Below, in pieces: positions 21,371-31,419 of a stretch of 64,000 bases of DNA (positions are counted from its first letter, which is position 1; every line of letters starts with the position of its first letter). Made by a program: the position numbers and the translations under genes. This stretch comes from Limonium bicolor (lineage: Eukaryota > Streptophyta > Magnoliopsida > Caryophyllales > Plumbaginaceae), in assembly GCA_023374045.1 (NCBI GenBank), contig CM041780.1, forward strand, positions 38,455,030-38,519,029, read 5' to 3'. Below the pieces are notes generated by a model. It saw only the letters and a program-made list of their open reading frames with translations, ran no database searches and was not told where the DNA came from.

Positions 21371-23200
21371 TGAGAGGGTTTTAAAACCTTTGAGTTTCTG
21401 GTTTTTGGGCCTCCATTGGTGTCGTTGTTGCAATTGTTGGGACCAACAATTGCCCCCAGTATTTTTCCTTGAGGCGATCTGAGTTTTTAGGATTTTATGG
21501 CAATCAAACAGAGCGATCGATTGCCCCCAGTATTTTCTTTGATTAATTGTGCAAAAACAAGTCTCACTTTCACAAGGTCAGGGTTTATTTTGATGTGGTG
21601 CTTTCTATCCTACACTCAAAGTGTTTAATGTTTGCACTCATGCCCTCCTTTTGGACAAAACATCTCAACCATTGAATTTGACATTTGTTAGATTTACGCG
21701 CTCAACGTGTTACTTTCACGTGATTGGATACATAACTACTAAGATGGAAGTCTTTTGAGCTTATGACATGGCTATGGGGTGTGATGAATGACAAAAGGAC
21801 CATGGGGGAATGTTTGGGATGTGTGGAGCTATAAGGGTGACCAAAGCTACAACTTGCACCTTCTCTCAGACTTATCTTCTTTATCTTGAAGTCGTTTGAC
21901 TACTTCGTGATGACTTCGCTTGTGAGCTTGGAACTTAGGATTTTTGAGTTGTTCCTTGCACCTTCTCTCTTTTTTCCAATTTTGGATTTCTTCGAGGCTT
22001 TTCATGTTTGCCTTTCTTTGAATCTCTTTTCCTTCGGGGTTCTTGTGTTTCCCGATTTTGAACTTTTAGAGCCGTTTTCGATGTTAGCTCATTTGGATCC
22101 TGTGTCACTTTGGGACCATTTACGGATCATTTCGTCATGCTGGTAGCAGTTTTGCTTCTTGGACTTGTGAAGCTGCTGTTCGGAAGTCGGGCTCCTTGCT
22201 TCCTTTGGTCACCAGGTCGGTTATTCATCATTGGCTGTCTTGTTTTGTGGAGTTTGTAGTGTTGTAAAAAATGACGTATGCGAAAAGCTCAGCGGGGGTG
22301 CCTAGGGTTTAATGTCAGGGTTCACAAGCTTTTTGGCTGTGTGGTGCTGTACCTAGGTGCTTCGTCATCCCTAATAGTTGTGTATCCGTTCTTTGTTACT
22401 TTTCACAGGTTTAAGCGTAAATTTACAAATTATCTCCTTCGGTCAGAGTCATGCTGCTTGACTCACCTTTGAATGTAATCTCTCTGGAGTCATATAAAAA
22501 TGACATGCTCTTTCACTCATGGTTTTACCGCTCAAGACACTCTCGCGAAATGTTCACTCAGAGACTTTTTCGCGCGCTTTAAACCAATGAAATAAACGTT
22601 ATCGACCCTTAACTCAGAATGCCCCCAGTATTGCTGTGGGGTTTATTTAACAAACCTTAGAATGCCCAAGTTATTTATGGAGGGTGATTGCATGTGTGAT
22701 GGTAAACGATGGTGGTGAGTGGTGATGGGATGATTGCTGAATGATCTATCTTTTGGTTCTTTTGGTGGCAGCAGTTTTGTTTTTATGTATCTGGTGAAAT
22801 GGTAGAAATGATGGAATGCTGTGACATGTGTGGTGGTTGTAATGGAGGTGGTGAATGTTTGGATGGGAAGGTGGTTTTGTACAGGGGATTTCATGAAAAA
22901 CAAAGGTTTTTCCTTTTATATGTTTGCGGACATGCTTTATGAGTGAGAGTTATTTTCTTCTTTTCTTTCTCTTTTCTCTTTTTTCAGCACATGAACGAAT
23001 GTATAAACATTAAAACATGAACGAAGAAGGAATTTTATTGATAACCAAAAGAAGTAACAAAGACATTGAGTACCAACTAAATGGAAAAGAACAACTAAAC
23101 TAACCATAGTAAGAAAGAAGCTATGTAAAACAACCGAATGAAAATAACAATGACTCCTAATGACCCCAAAGCGAGAAGTGAATGACTAACTACTCCTAAT
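21371..23200 (-). other. Non-coding 3' region of the Tat/Ogre-like element
   Basis: No coding similarity seen. Three copies of a purine tract read AATACTGGGGGCA on the minus strand (about 21451-21466, 21520-21535 and 22618-22632), each resembling the element's polypurine tract. The remainder is AT-rich single-copy-looking sequence. Confidence 0.5.
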
Positions 23201-23207
23201 CTATGAC

Positions 23208-23961
23208 CTATTCTTCAAGGAACATCCAATCAGGCATCACTTCCCCCTCTGCCGCTCTTACCGTATCCTGTAAACTTGGGGAACATGAGCACATGAGTAA
23301 AGATGATAGTTCAATTGCTGAAATGAAAGATGGGTCCATTAACACACCAAGTCCTTGATGACCAGGATTCGCAACCGGAGATTGGACGTCCAGGATTCCT
23401 TGGAGATCCTTGCCAAGGCCCTTGCCCAACCGATAACCATACTTCTCCATGATAACCTTCCCTGGTCCAACTTAAAGTTTCTGAAGAGAAGTTAGGTCAG
23501 ACTGCTCTGGTACAACGCTGAACCTGTTCAGATGGAACGAACCCTTCTCTTCAACCATGCAAACAGGCAACTCCTTTTGATGTGTTTCACCTCTAACAAC
23601 ATGAACCTTCCCGTCTCTTTTGAACTTCAAACATTGATGCACCGTAGTAGGGACGGCCTTCAAATCTTGAAGGAAATCCTGTCCTAGAATCAGATTAAAA
23701 GAATGGGGAATTTGCAGAACCAAGAACTTCACTGGATGAACAACCGTCCCAAACTTGAGTGGAAGATCCAGTAGGCCGAAGACATGTCTTGGGTTGTTGT
23801 CATACCCTCATAACACTATTTGGTAAGACTCAAACTTGTCGTAACCCATACCCTCTGCCACTTTCAGAGGACAGATGCTGACGTCTGCTCCTGTGTCAAT
23901 GAGAACCTTTGGCACCTTGAAGGCCCCGCACCAAACAGTAATATACAATGCTTTTCTCGAG
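23208..23961 (-). pseudogene. Retrotransposon aspartic protease with C-terminal G-patch
   Basis: The minus strand reads VLIDTGADVSICPL, the DTGA active-site motif of a retropepsin, which cleaves the element's polyprotein. FNLILGQDFLQDL follows, the equivalent of the ILG motif near the end of the fold. About 80 residues later, EKYGYRLGKGLGKDLQG and a downstream GLG match a G-patch, a glycine-rich RNA-binding segment found after protease in Tat/Ogre polyproteins. One frame spans all of it, broken only by TGA at 23810-23808 and TAA at 23474-23472. It ends at TAG 23208 with no RT after it. The N-terminal side is cut by the LTR starting at 23962. Recognition is by motif only. Confidence 0.72.
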
Positions 23962-24084
23962 TGTAACACCCCAACTGCTAAACTCATCATTACCTCTTAA
24001 ACTGTCACAATTTACCATTAAACTCGCAGCGGAACTCTATTACAACAGTGGGTGATACAAACTAAAAGAGATTAAGAGAAGTAA
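23962..24084 (-). mobile_element. Fragment of a chromovirus LTR
   Basis: Starts TGTAACACCCCAACTGC, the reversed 3' end typical of the chromovirus LTRs in this window, and keeps a GCAGCGGAA block found near the same end of the LTRs at 24085 and 37416. After about 120 bp it is interrupted by the solo LTR. It may continue for a short distance after 28247. Confidence 0.6.
24080..24084 (+). other. Target site duplication, left copy (AGTAA)
   Basis: AGTAA before the solo LTR is repeated exactly at 28243-28247. Confidence 0.9.
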
Positions 24085-27000
24085 TGTAACACCCCATCCA
24101 AAGCCTATCGTGGTTATCGCAAACTGAACACTTAATCGAATACGTCGCAGCGGAAATAAACAACACCTGGACCTTGCCACGGTCTGATCGTTAGAATATA
24201 CCGGCTTAACATTTACAACACTTAACCCAAATACTTATCCATCTTAAACATCAACATTCATAATACCACAACCAACCGAGTACTAGTATCTTAAACAAAT
24301 CCCAAACTTACATCAGTTTAATATAAACAGTCGGGTGCACAGGCGCAACCCGAACTCAAAATAAATGTCCCACCCTAGGTCTAACCGCTCCTACTCTCGT
24401 AGTGCGTCCTCATGGGCCTCTTACCTGCAAGTGTAAAAATAGCCCCCGAGGGGGTCAGCACGAATGCTGGTACACCCTCTCATGGCCCCCAAGCTAACGG
24501 GGCTACGACGACTAATTGTCGATAGCATGGAAATTGATTACATACACAAACATAATATGAAGTGCAATAACAATAACCACAGATGAACATATATAGTTCA
24601 CAAACAATGAACGACTCAAGCGTTCCCTTATCAAGTGGGTTAGTAACCCCCTCCTTAATCCTCATTTCCATAATCTCAGTTCTTTACCTTACCTGAATCT
24701 TAATCTCAATCTTGATCTTAATCTCAGTATACAAACCTTTCCTGGAAGGGATTGGTTGTAGCTTAATTCGGACCTGGGATTTAGGTGATCCCACCGCACC
24801 ATCGTAATGCCACCTACTCTGGACGGGAGTCCAGTGTAGCTGAGCCGGCAACCGGCCCTAGGCTACAAGTCCGAAGACAAGTCCTTAAGCGGAGGGCGGA
24901 TCTGATTCAGATACCGTCCCCCTTTTTCCTTAGCATGCATGACCGGAGATCGGTCCCGGGTTTCCTCACTCAAGTTCCAGTTACTAGACACCTTAAACAC
25001 CATGTGCTAGCTAAGCCCTAACGGGCATTAACCAACGACCATCAAACTTAACTCTTATTCTTAACTCAGTAAGTACTAAACTTGGTTAGTAACAATCTCA
25101 AGTCTCGCGGGTTAGTGTAAATGTAACACAATCACAACGAGAACAATATAATCCGGTTGCATGCTTTATCTTGTTTTAGTCATAGCAATTAAACAGATAG
25201 CACACAAGCCGAGGGACACCTCGTTAGCAAGCAGGTCACAAGAAGGACTGTACCGTTCACCGTCGATCGTTGTTTGTTTAACCTTCTTCGGGGTCCCAAT
25301 TCACAAACCTAAAACATTCATTCATTTTTAGGTCATTAGTTATTAGCACCTTACTTAACTCACTTAGTCTCTAAAGATTCCCATTTAATAACCTCTCAAG
25401 TTCTTGCCACTTAGCTTACAAACTTAACTTTAAACATTAGAACTTATACTTAATCTTAACTTAATTCCTTAAGTTCTTAGGGTCCTAATCATTATCACCA
25501 TACGAAGGGTATACCTCATTACCCATTACCATTCTTAGAATTTAAAATTTCTTTTTTTTTTATTTTTTTTTTATTTTTTGGGTCCGACCGAACTTCCGAC
25601 CGACCTTACCTAAGGTCGGTCCATTCCAGAACACTTCACCGTTTGAAAATTCTACCCCGACCGACCTTGTAAGTCCGGTCCCCAAGGTCGGTCAATTCCC
25701 GAGAGTTTCCCCCGTGGGAAATTTCAGCTCGACCGAACTTGCCAAGTCCGGTCCTATGTTCGGTCGATTCTAGAGACTTAGTTCCTTCACAAAATACAGG
25801 TCCGACCGAACTTGTAAGTCCGGTCCCCAAGTTCGGTCGATTCCAGAAACATTTTCCGGTAGTGTAAACTAAGCCCGACCGACCTTGCAAGTTCGGTCCC
25901 TAAGGTCGGTCGGCTCCAGAACCTTGTTTCTAAATTCCCTTTCATCTCCAAACTTCTCCTCATATATCCTAATATGTTATAACCTCATTTGGGCACCTCA
26001 AATACACCTTAAGCCCTCCTCAAAACACATTAAATCATTCACCAAGATACGCCTTAATCCTTATGCATTTTCCTTGTAATAATGCTAACACTTGTAATGC
26101 TTTCCCCTAGGTTTCTAGGTGGTGGTTCATACCTAATGTAACCACTATGCCAAATGTTTTCCTCACCACTATAACATCATCTCCCAAGCACCTTTCACTA
26201 TCTAAGACTCTCTTATGCATTTTCTTAATGTTCCTTCACAAGTTTAAACTTCCATCATCAACACATTATTTCCTTCCTAGTTGTTCACTAACATTTGCCT
26301 AAGTCCTAAATACTCAAAGTCATCCTCTTGATTCCTAAATCCTTCCTAGTAATACCTAAGTCATTATAAGTCCTTAGAACACCTTATTCTCACCCTTTTC
26401 CATCAAGACAATCTCTAGAACATCCTAGTACCTACTTGGTCATTAAATTCCCTTAGAATGTCTTAAACACTTAAGCTCTCCTTTAAATTTTGCCATAGGT
26501 TCTCTAGTATATAATACCACCTAAAACATGGCTTTTCTCCATCAAACAACCAACATCACACAAATTCTCACCACAACACCTTAACACCCAATTTACACCA
26601 AAACCACACCACATCATCATATAGTGCTTAAACTTAAAATGCTTGGCACTTAGGCCCTTAAATGACAATAATCTTAACCACTGAATTTCCACATATATAT
26701 GCCTTCAACCTGCGAATACACTCAACAAGGCTCCCATTAAAATAAAATGCTTCTTGTACTTCACCTTGATATTCTTAAACTATCTCTTTTTCTCATTTGC
26801 TCTTTAGTCACAAGTTCACAAGTATAGTCATTGTTTCTCCTAGGTTTATATAACCCTTTTCCTAACGTAAACTCACTACTAAACTCATCATATACCTAAA
26901 TCCCATTCCCTTAAACAACAAAACACCTTAAGGTAAGTAATTTACCTTGTTCTTTTACAAGCTTACAAAGCTTTCTTCCTTAGGTTTTCTTTGTTCAATC

Positions 27001-28242
27001 TCGGTCACCAATGTGTGTCTCCTTGCCAATGTTCTAACCAATATCCAATGACTCCAATGAGTACTAGATAACACATTAACCCTAAGGAACAAACCCTAGG
27101 TTTAAAAATATGTTTTAAGGTATTAATGTGATTGTTTTACCTTGGTTTCTCAAGACAAACTTGGATATGAAGCAAGAAGGACCTCCTCTCTCCTTTGAAG
27201 AGTAGAAACAAGCTAGAACAAGGCATAAACATGGAGTCCCATGAGTATATATTTTCGGACATGTGAAGAAAATGGTGGAAACCTAGATTTTCTTACACTT
27301 TCTTTACCTTAAGAGAATGGAGATTCCAATGGAGTCTCCAAACTTGAATTTCCTCCTCTAATGGTGGTTTGACTTGGCACCAAAATGAAGCTCTTGAAGT
27401 TTTGAAAAGATAGAAAGAAGGAGCTTGAGCTAACTAAGAGGAATATGTATTTTGTTTTGGATTTGGAGCTTAAATGAGCAAGTAGTGTGCAAGAGAAGAT
27501 GGAGCTTTCATGGAGTTGAGTTCTACGTGAATGGAGAAGAGAAAGAGAGCAAGAAATCGTGGAAAACAAGGGAGGATGAAGAAGTGAGGAGAGAGGTAAG
27601 TAAAATGTGATATTTATCTTAAAAGGTGAATGGTACTTTATGCTTTATAAGACTTATTTGCTTTCTCTTTACTTAGCTAGATAAGTGTGGTGAGTCACAC
27701 TTAAAAAACCGGCCCCCTATTATGAATGAGGGTAATTAAGTCTTTGTTGACCAAATGTCTCACTTATATAGACTTATGTTATAAACTAGCTTAATTAATT
27801 CACTATTCATCAAAAACAAGGCACATTGTTGTGAAATTTTTGATTTCCCATTGATATAGACTTCCAAATGTGATACTATATAGTACACATGTTAATTAAA
27901 GAGTAATGATGGACATTTAGCCATTCAAAACTCATTTACAAGACAATTTTTCAAAAACGTGCTTTAAGACTCCTTAAAGCACATTTTGTGTTTTAACTTG
28001 TTTTCAAGCTTGGTTTTCTTTGGTAATTGACTTAAAATGACCATTAGGATATTACTAAGGTCTTAGGACAATATTTGGGTACTCTCCCATGTCTCTCCAA
28101 GCTTAGAGCACGTTTTTGTTAAAACTGCTCTTTTGGTGTTTCCTTATATTTTCTTCGATTAGAAATGTTTCTAAGGCATTATTTAGCCTCCTTATATCTT
28201 AGTTTATCATTTAAACACCATATCTAAGTTTGGGGTATTTCA
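24085..28242 (-). mobile_element. Solo LTR of a chromovirus family
   Basis: 4,158 bp from TGTAACACCCCATCC to TTTGGGGTATTTCA, flanked by a perfect AGTAA duplication. There is no internal sequence, PBS or polypurine tract, so it is the product of recombination between two LTRs. The minus-strand reading starts TGAAATACCCC, as in the elements at 37416-53549 and 63524. It shares a segment near 25190-25270 (AACAGATAGCACACAAGCCG ... TACCGTTCACCGT) with the LTR at 37416, so the families are related. It contains a five-unit hairpin array (25583-25922). Confidence 0.92.
25583..25922. repeat. CGACCGAAC/GTTCGGTCG array, 72-73 bp period
   Basis: Five units spaced 72-73 bp (starts near 25585, 25658, 25730, 25803 and 25876). 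Each has a GACCGAACTT or GACCGACCTT arm, a middle AAGTCCGGTC and a closing AAGGTCGGTC or AGTTCGGTCG arm. The two variants pair consistently within a unit: ACCTT with AAGGT, AACTT with AAGTT. Confidence 0.93.
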
Positions 28243-28365
28243 AGTAAAATGATTTATGTGTTTAAGATTAAACTAAAAGGACTTAGTGGATATAAGTCGG
28301 GAACCATTAGTGGCTAAGTAAGCTAGATTAATTAAAAGTAATTAACACCCTGTTGAATGAATCTT
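28243..28365. other. Flank between the solo LTR and the next LTR fragment
   Basis: Starts with the AGTAA duplication. AT-rich; no gene seen. It probably continues the DNA the solo LTR entered, but I could not match it. Confidence 0.4.
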
Positions 28366-28604
28366 ATTGGATCTGAGAATTTGGATTCCGTGGGGGAATA
28401 AACAAACGATGACCGACGGTGAACAGTATGGTTTTCGTGTAGCCAGCTTGCTAACGAGGTGTCCCTCGGCTTGTGTGCTAATTGTTTATATGCTTCGACT
28501 AAACAAGATAAAGCATGCAACCGGATATTATATTTGTTGTGTGTTTACATTAAAGAAACACAACTTGTCTTTGAGTTTGCTTACTAACTATGTTTAGTAA
28601 GTCA
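28366..28604 (+). mobile_element. Inverted chromovirus LTR fragment, left part
   Basis: The reverse complement matches 25090-25310 of the solo LTR family, for example GCTTGCTAACGAGGTGTCCC and AAGATAAAGCATGCAACCGG. The CACTA element at 28605 inserted here, and the same inverted LTR resumes at 36361. Confidence 0.75.
28602..28604 (+). other. CACTA target site duplication, left copy (AGT)
   Basis: AGT directly before the CACTAGT terminus, repeated at 36358-36360. CACTA elements make 3-bp duplications. Confidence 0.85.
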
Positions 28605-28616
28605 CTAGTAGAAAAA

Positions 28617-28965
28617 AGATTTTAAATGACGGACTTTATACCACGGTTATCAGTGAAACCGTCGTTTAAATTTTATAAACCACGGTTATTTAAGGAACCG
28701 TCATATATGTTGCACGGCTCACTATATAAACGACGGTTTTAACAGAAACCGTCGTTTATAGTTCAACGCCGTATAAGATAAACGACGGTTCCGTTTCTAA
28801 CCGTCGTATATAATCTACATAAACCACGGTTTAATATACAACCGTCATTTATCTTATACGGCGTCGAATTATAAATGACGGTTACCTTAGAACCGTGGTT
28901 TATTCCTTGTATCACAAAGGTTTTAAACGACAGTTTGCCTAATAACCGTCGTTTAAAGTCATTTA
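28617..28965. repeat. CACTA subterminal repeats, left
   Basis: About ten AACCGTCGTTTA/TAAACGACGGTT motifs or CCACGGTT variants occur in both orientations, many pairing into hairpins. Subterminal repeats of this kind are the binding sites of the CACTA accessory transposase protein in characterised elements. Confidence 0.9.
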
Positions 28966-28974
28966 ATTAAAAAC

Positions 28975-29395
28975 CCGACCTTTTCTTCTTCCTCTTTCTT
29001 CTTTCTCCCGCGTTCTCTTCTCTAGCGATTTCCCCGAACTCCCGTCGTGCCGTCGAGCCACCACCCCCTCCACCGTCTTGACTCCACCGCCCCACTCCCG
29101 TCGCCTCTTTCTTCCGGTCACGGCGACAACAACGGTAACCATTTGAGCTGCCTCCACCGCCCCACGTCTCAACTTCGCCGTAGCTCCATCGCGGCTCCCC
29201 GCCCCTACACACCGTCACCGTTCTTCCGGTCACGGCAAGCCCCTCCACCGCCCTCCTCTAGTGTCGACAGACGCCTCCAGCTCCACCGCCCTCCTCTGGT
29301 GTCGACAGACGCCTCCAGCTCCACTGCCCCACTCCTCTGGTATCGACAACACCACCCCGCCTCCACTGTCAACATCCCACCGGTAATTATTTACT
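28975..29395 (+). other. GC-rich leader region of the CACTA element
   Basis: A CT/CG-rich stretch with a duplicated CCTCCTCTGGTGTCGACAGA segment. One frame is open across 29047-29454 and is rich in Pro, Ser, His and Arg, with no domain I know. A GT-containing junction (CCACCGGTAATT near 29385) could be a splice donor. It may be the first, partly untranslated exon of the transposase gene. Confidence 0.4.
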
Positions 29396-31083
29396 ATATT
29401 GATCTTATAGTTTTGATTAATGTAATCGATTTCATCTCTTTGTTTAACTCATGATGATGGTTTTAGCTACTTTATCTTTATAAGTTATAACTTACATATC
29501 ATTATGTGAATATTGTGTTTTGGAATTACATTATGCAACTAACAAAAGCTTTGAGAAGCTACATGTCAACATATGAGATCTAAAAATATATATCGGGTTG
29601 AATTGTGTTTTTGGTTATGCCAAATCAGGTCGACTTACTCATATACAATGATATATGAGTTTGAGGTTCATATGAAGACAAATTTGGTTTAAGGTTTATT
29701 TGGTGACTGCACAGGTTGAAGTGGAAATATATTACATTATTTGCTTGGATAACCATTGTGTAAGCATTAGAGGATTCAATGCTTACACAATATAGTAAAT
29801 AATATACTTCTTGATGGAGTAATGAAAAAACCCTTGTCTTGAACACACTGTAGTTGTAGATCCTTACACTCACGAAGGATTATAAAAAACTGACAAAACA
29901 TAAGATAAGGGTTAATAGGCATCAGAAGAAAGCACCTACAATACCACCAAAAATGAATGAAATTCGTACTGAGAATGTTTTGTATTTAAAAAGTACTCAA
30001 AAAATGTTATTGATATATTTGTAGGTGTTACGATTGCTGTTTTGTTATGAAGTTATCTATCCGTATTATTGTTGGTGGTGTATTAATATTGTTGTAAGTG
30101 TTGCTGTTTGTTGCTATTATTCTTGCGGGTGTTATAATTGTTGCATATTATTAATTTTGTTGTACTTGAATTGTGTTTTTTTTTGCCGAAAAAAGTGTGG
30201 AGTATCTAAAAAAACGCAATGGTTATGCCAAATTTTTTCCAGAATTTAACCTTATTCTACTTTTATTGAATAGGTGTTACTACGGTTTAACAATCCCTCT
30301 TCCATCACATTTGTGAGTTGATCATCCTTACTCATTAGGTTAGTTTTTTAAAAATGTTTCAATAACATGGTTTATTCAAAATATATTCATTTGTTTATTT
30401 GTTCAATTATTCATATTTTTTCAAATTAAAACCTTATATTCTAATTTCATTGAATAGGTGTCGCACCATCTGCTGCTGTCAACCTCTGCCACCGGTTTGC
30501 CTGATCAGAACCCACGGTAAAACACTTGCGTTTCTACAATCATTAGAATATATATATTTGCATAGTGTTGTGAAATGTGAGATTAAGTTGAAATGGGGTG
30601 GTTGTTTTTGTTCATTGATCATATATATATTATTATATACTTGTCTGTCTGATAATAATTCGTATGGTTTGCGGAGAATAAATGTTATTGTTGCTACTGT
30701 GTTTGTTTCTGCCTTAAAAAATGTGGAGTGTCTAAAATACGCAAAGGTCATGCCAAATTTTTTCCAGAATTTAAGCTGATTCAATTCCACTTCCATCGTT
30801 TGTTTAATATGTTCAATTATTCTAGTTTTTATAAAATTAAAACCTTATTTTAATTTCATTGAATAGGTGTCATATACTACGTGCAAGAACATCTGTCTAC
30901 TTGTCTCTTCTCTATCTTGTACTGTTCGCGCTGACCATCCAGTACTCATCAGGTTGGTATTCAGAACGTTTCAATTTATTTTTGTTTTTCTATTAAACAA
31001 TGGAAAATCAATTCAAACATAGAATTACCTGTCTGAGATTTACCTGATAGAGGTATGCCTTAGATAGTCCCTGTTGGGACTGT
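29396..31083 (+). other. CACTA 5' non-coding region with short repeats
   Basis: AT-rich. Segments near 30185-30295 and 30715-30870 are related: each has GTGGAGT(A/G)TCTAAAA, an ATGCCAAATTTTTTCCAGAATTT block and a TTTCATTGAATAGGTGT-type end. Matching reversed sequence occurs upstream of the CACTA transposase at 58750-59420. No coding sequence seen. Confidence 0.55.
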
Positions 31084-31332
31084 CCAATGACCTTTGATCT
31101 CACCATCTTGGTTGTGAATGAGTTAATAATATACAATAGTTCAGTGATAATTACGTCAGCATTACCCTAGTGTTCTTCTAGTGTACATATATATATGTGA
31201 ATTGAAACGATTCATATATATATATATATATATATATCTGCACTAGGAGAACTGTAGGGTAATGCTGCCGAAATTATCACTGAACTACTGTATATTATTA
31301 ACTTTTTCCTAGGTGAGATCGAAGGTGATTGG
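31084..31332. repeat. Large imperfect inverted repeat around a TA-rich loop
   Basis: The left arm runs from CCAATGACCTTTGATCTCACC through AGTTCAGTGATAATT and AGCATTACCCTAGTGTTCT. The right arm is its complement, ending GGTGAGATCGAAGGTGATTGG. Arms are about 100-115 bp with a few mismatches and a gap, and the loop contains (TA)n. It ends about 90 bp before the transposase ATG. It could be a small foldback insertion or an RNA hairpin. Confidence 0.85.
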
Positions 31333-31419
31333 ATAGGTTTAGGTTGTTAAATCTGTAAATAAAAAAAGAGGAGATCAATGGAACGAGTTCATGACATCTA
31401 GTGTGTGTTGAAAAAGGAG

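Larger units (their letters stand above)
12250..23961 (-). mobile_element. Non-autonomous Tat/Ogre-like element, truncated at its 5' side and split by an insertion
   Basis: On the minus strand the order is protease plus G-patch (23961-23208), about 1.8 kb of non-coding DNA, arrays of about 40, 31 and 48 bp, a polypurine tract and the 3' LTR (13971-12250). No RT, RNase H or integrase lies between the G-patch and the LTR, so this family depends on another element or has lost them. The complete element at 14296-19970 interrupts the 48-bp array. A chromovirus LTR at 23962 cuts off the gag side. Assigning all the parts to one element is an inference from order and strand. Confidence 0.55.

Noticed and set aside
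22643..22903. 86-codon His/Thr-rich minus-strand frame
   Set aside because: Low-complexity composition, no domain, inside a non-coding part of the Tat/Ogre-like element.
24785..25021. 78-codon frame in the solo LTR
   Set aside because: No domain and no partner; the related inverted LTR does not keep the frame.
29047..29454. 135-codon Pro/Ser/His-rich frame as a captured host gene
   Set aside because: No recognisable domain; a duplicated low-complexity CT-rich segment is a sufficient explanation. Kept only as a possible leader exon.
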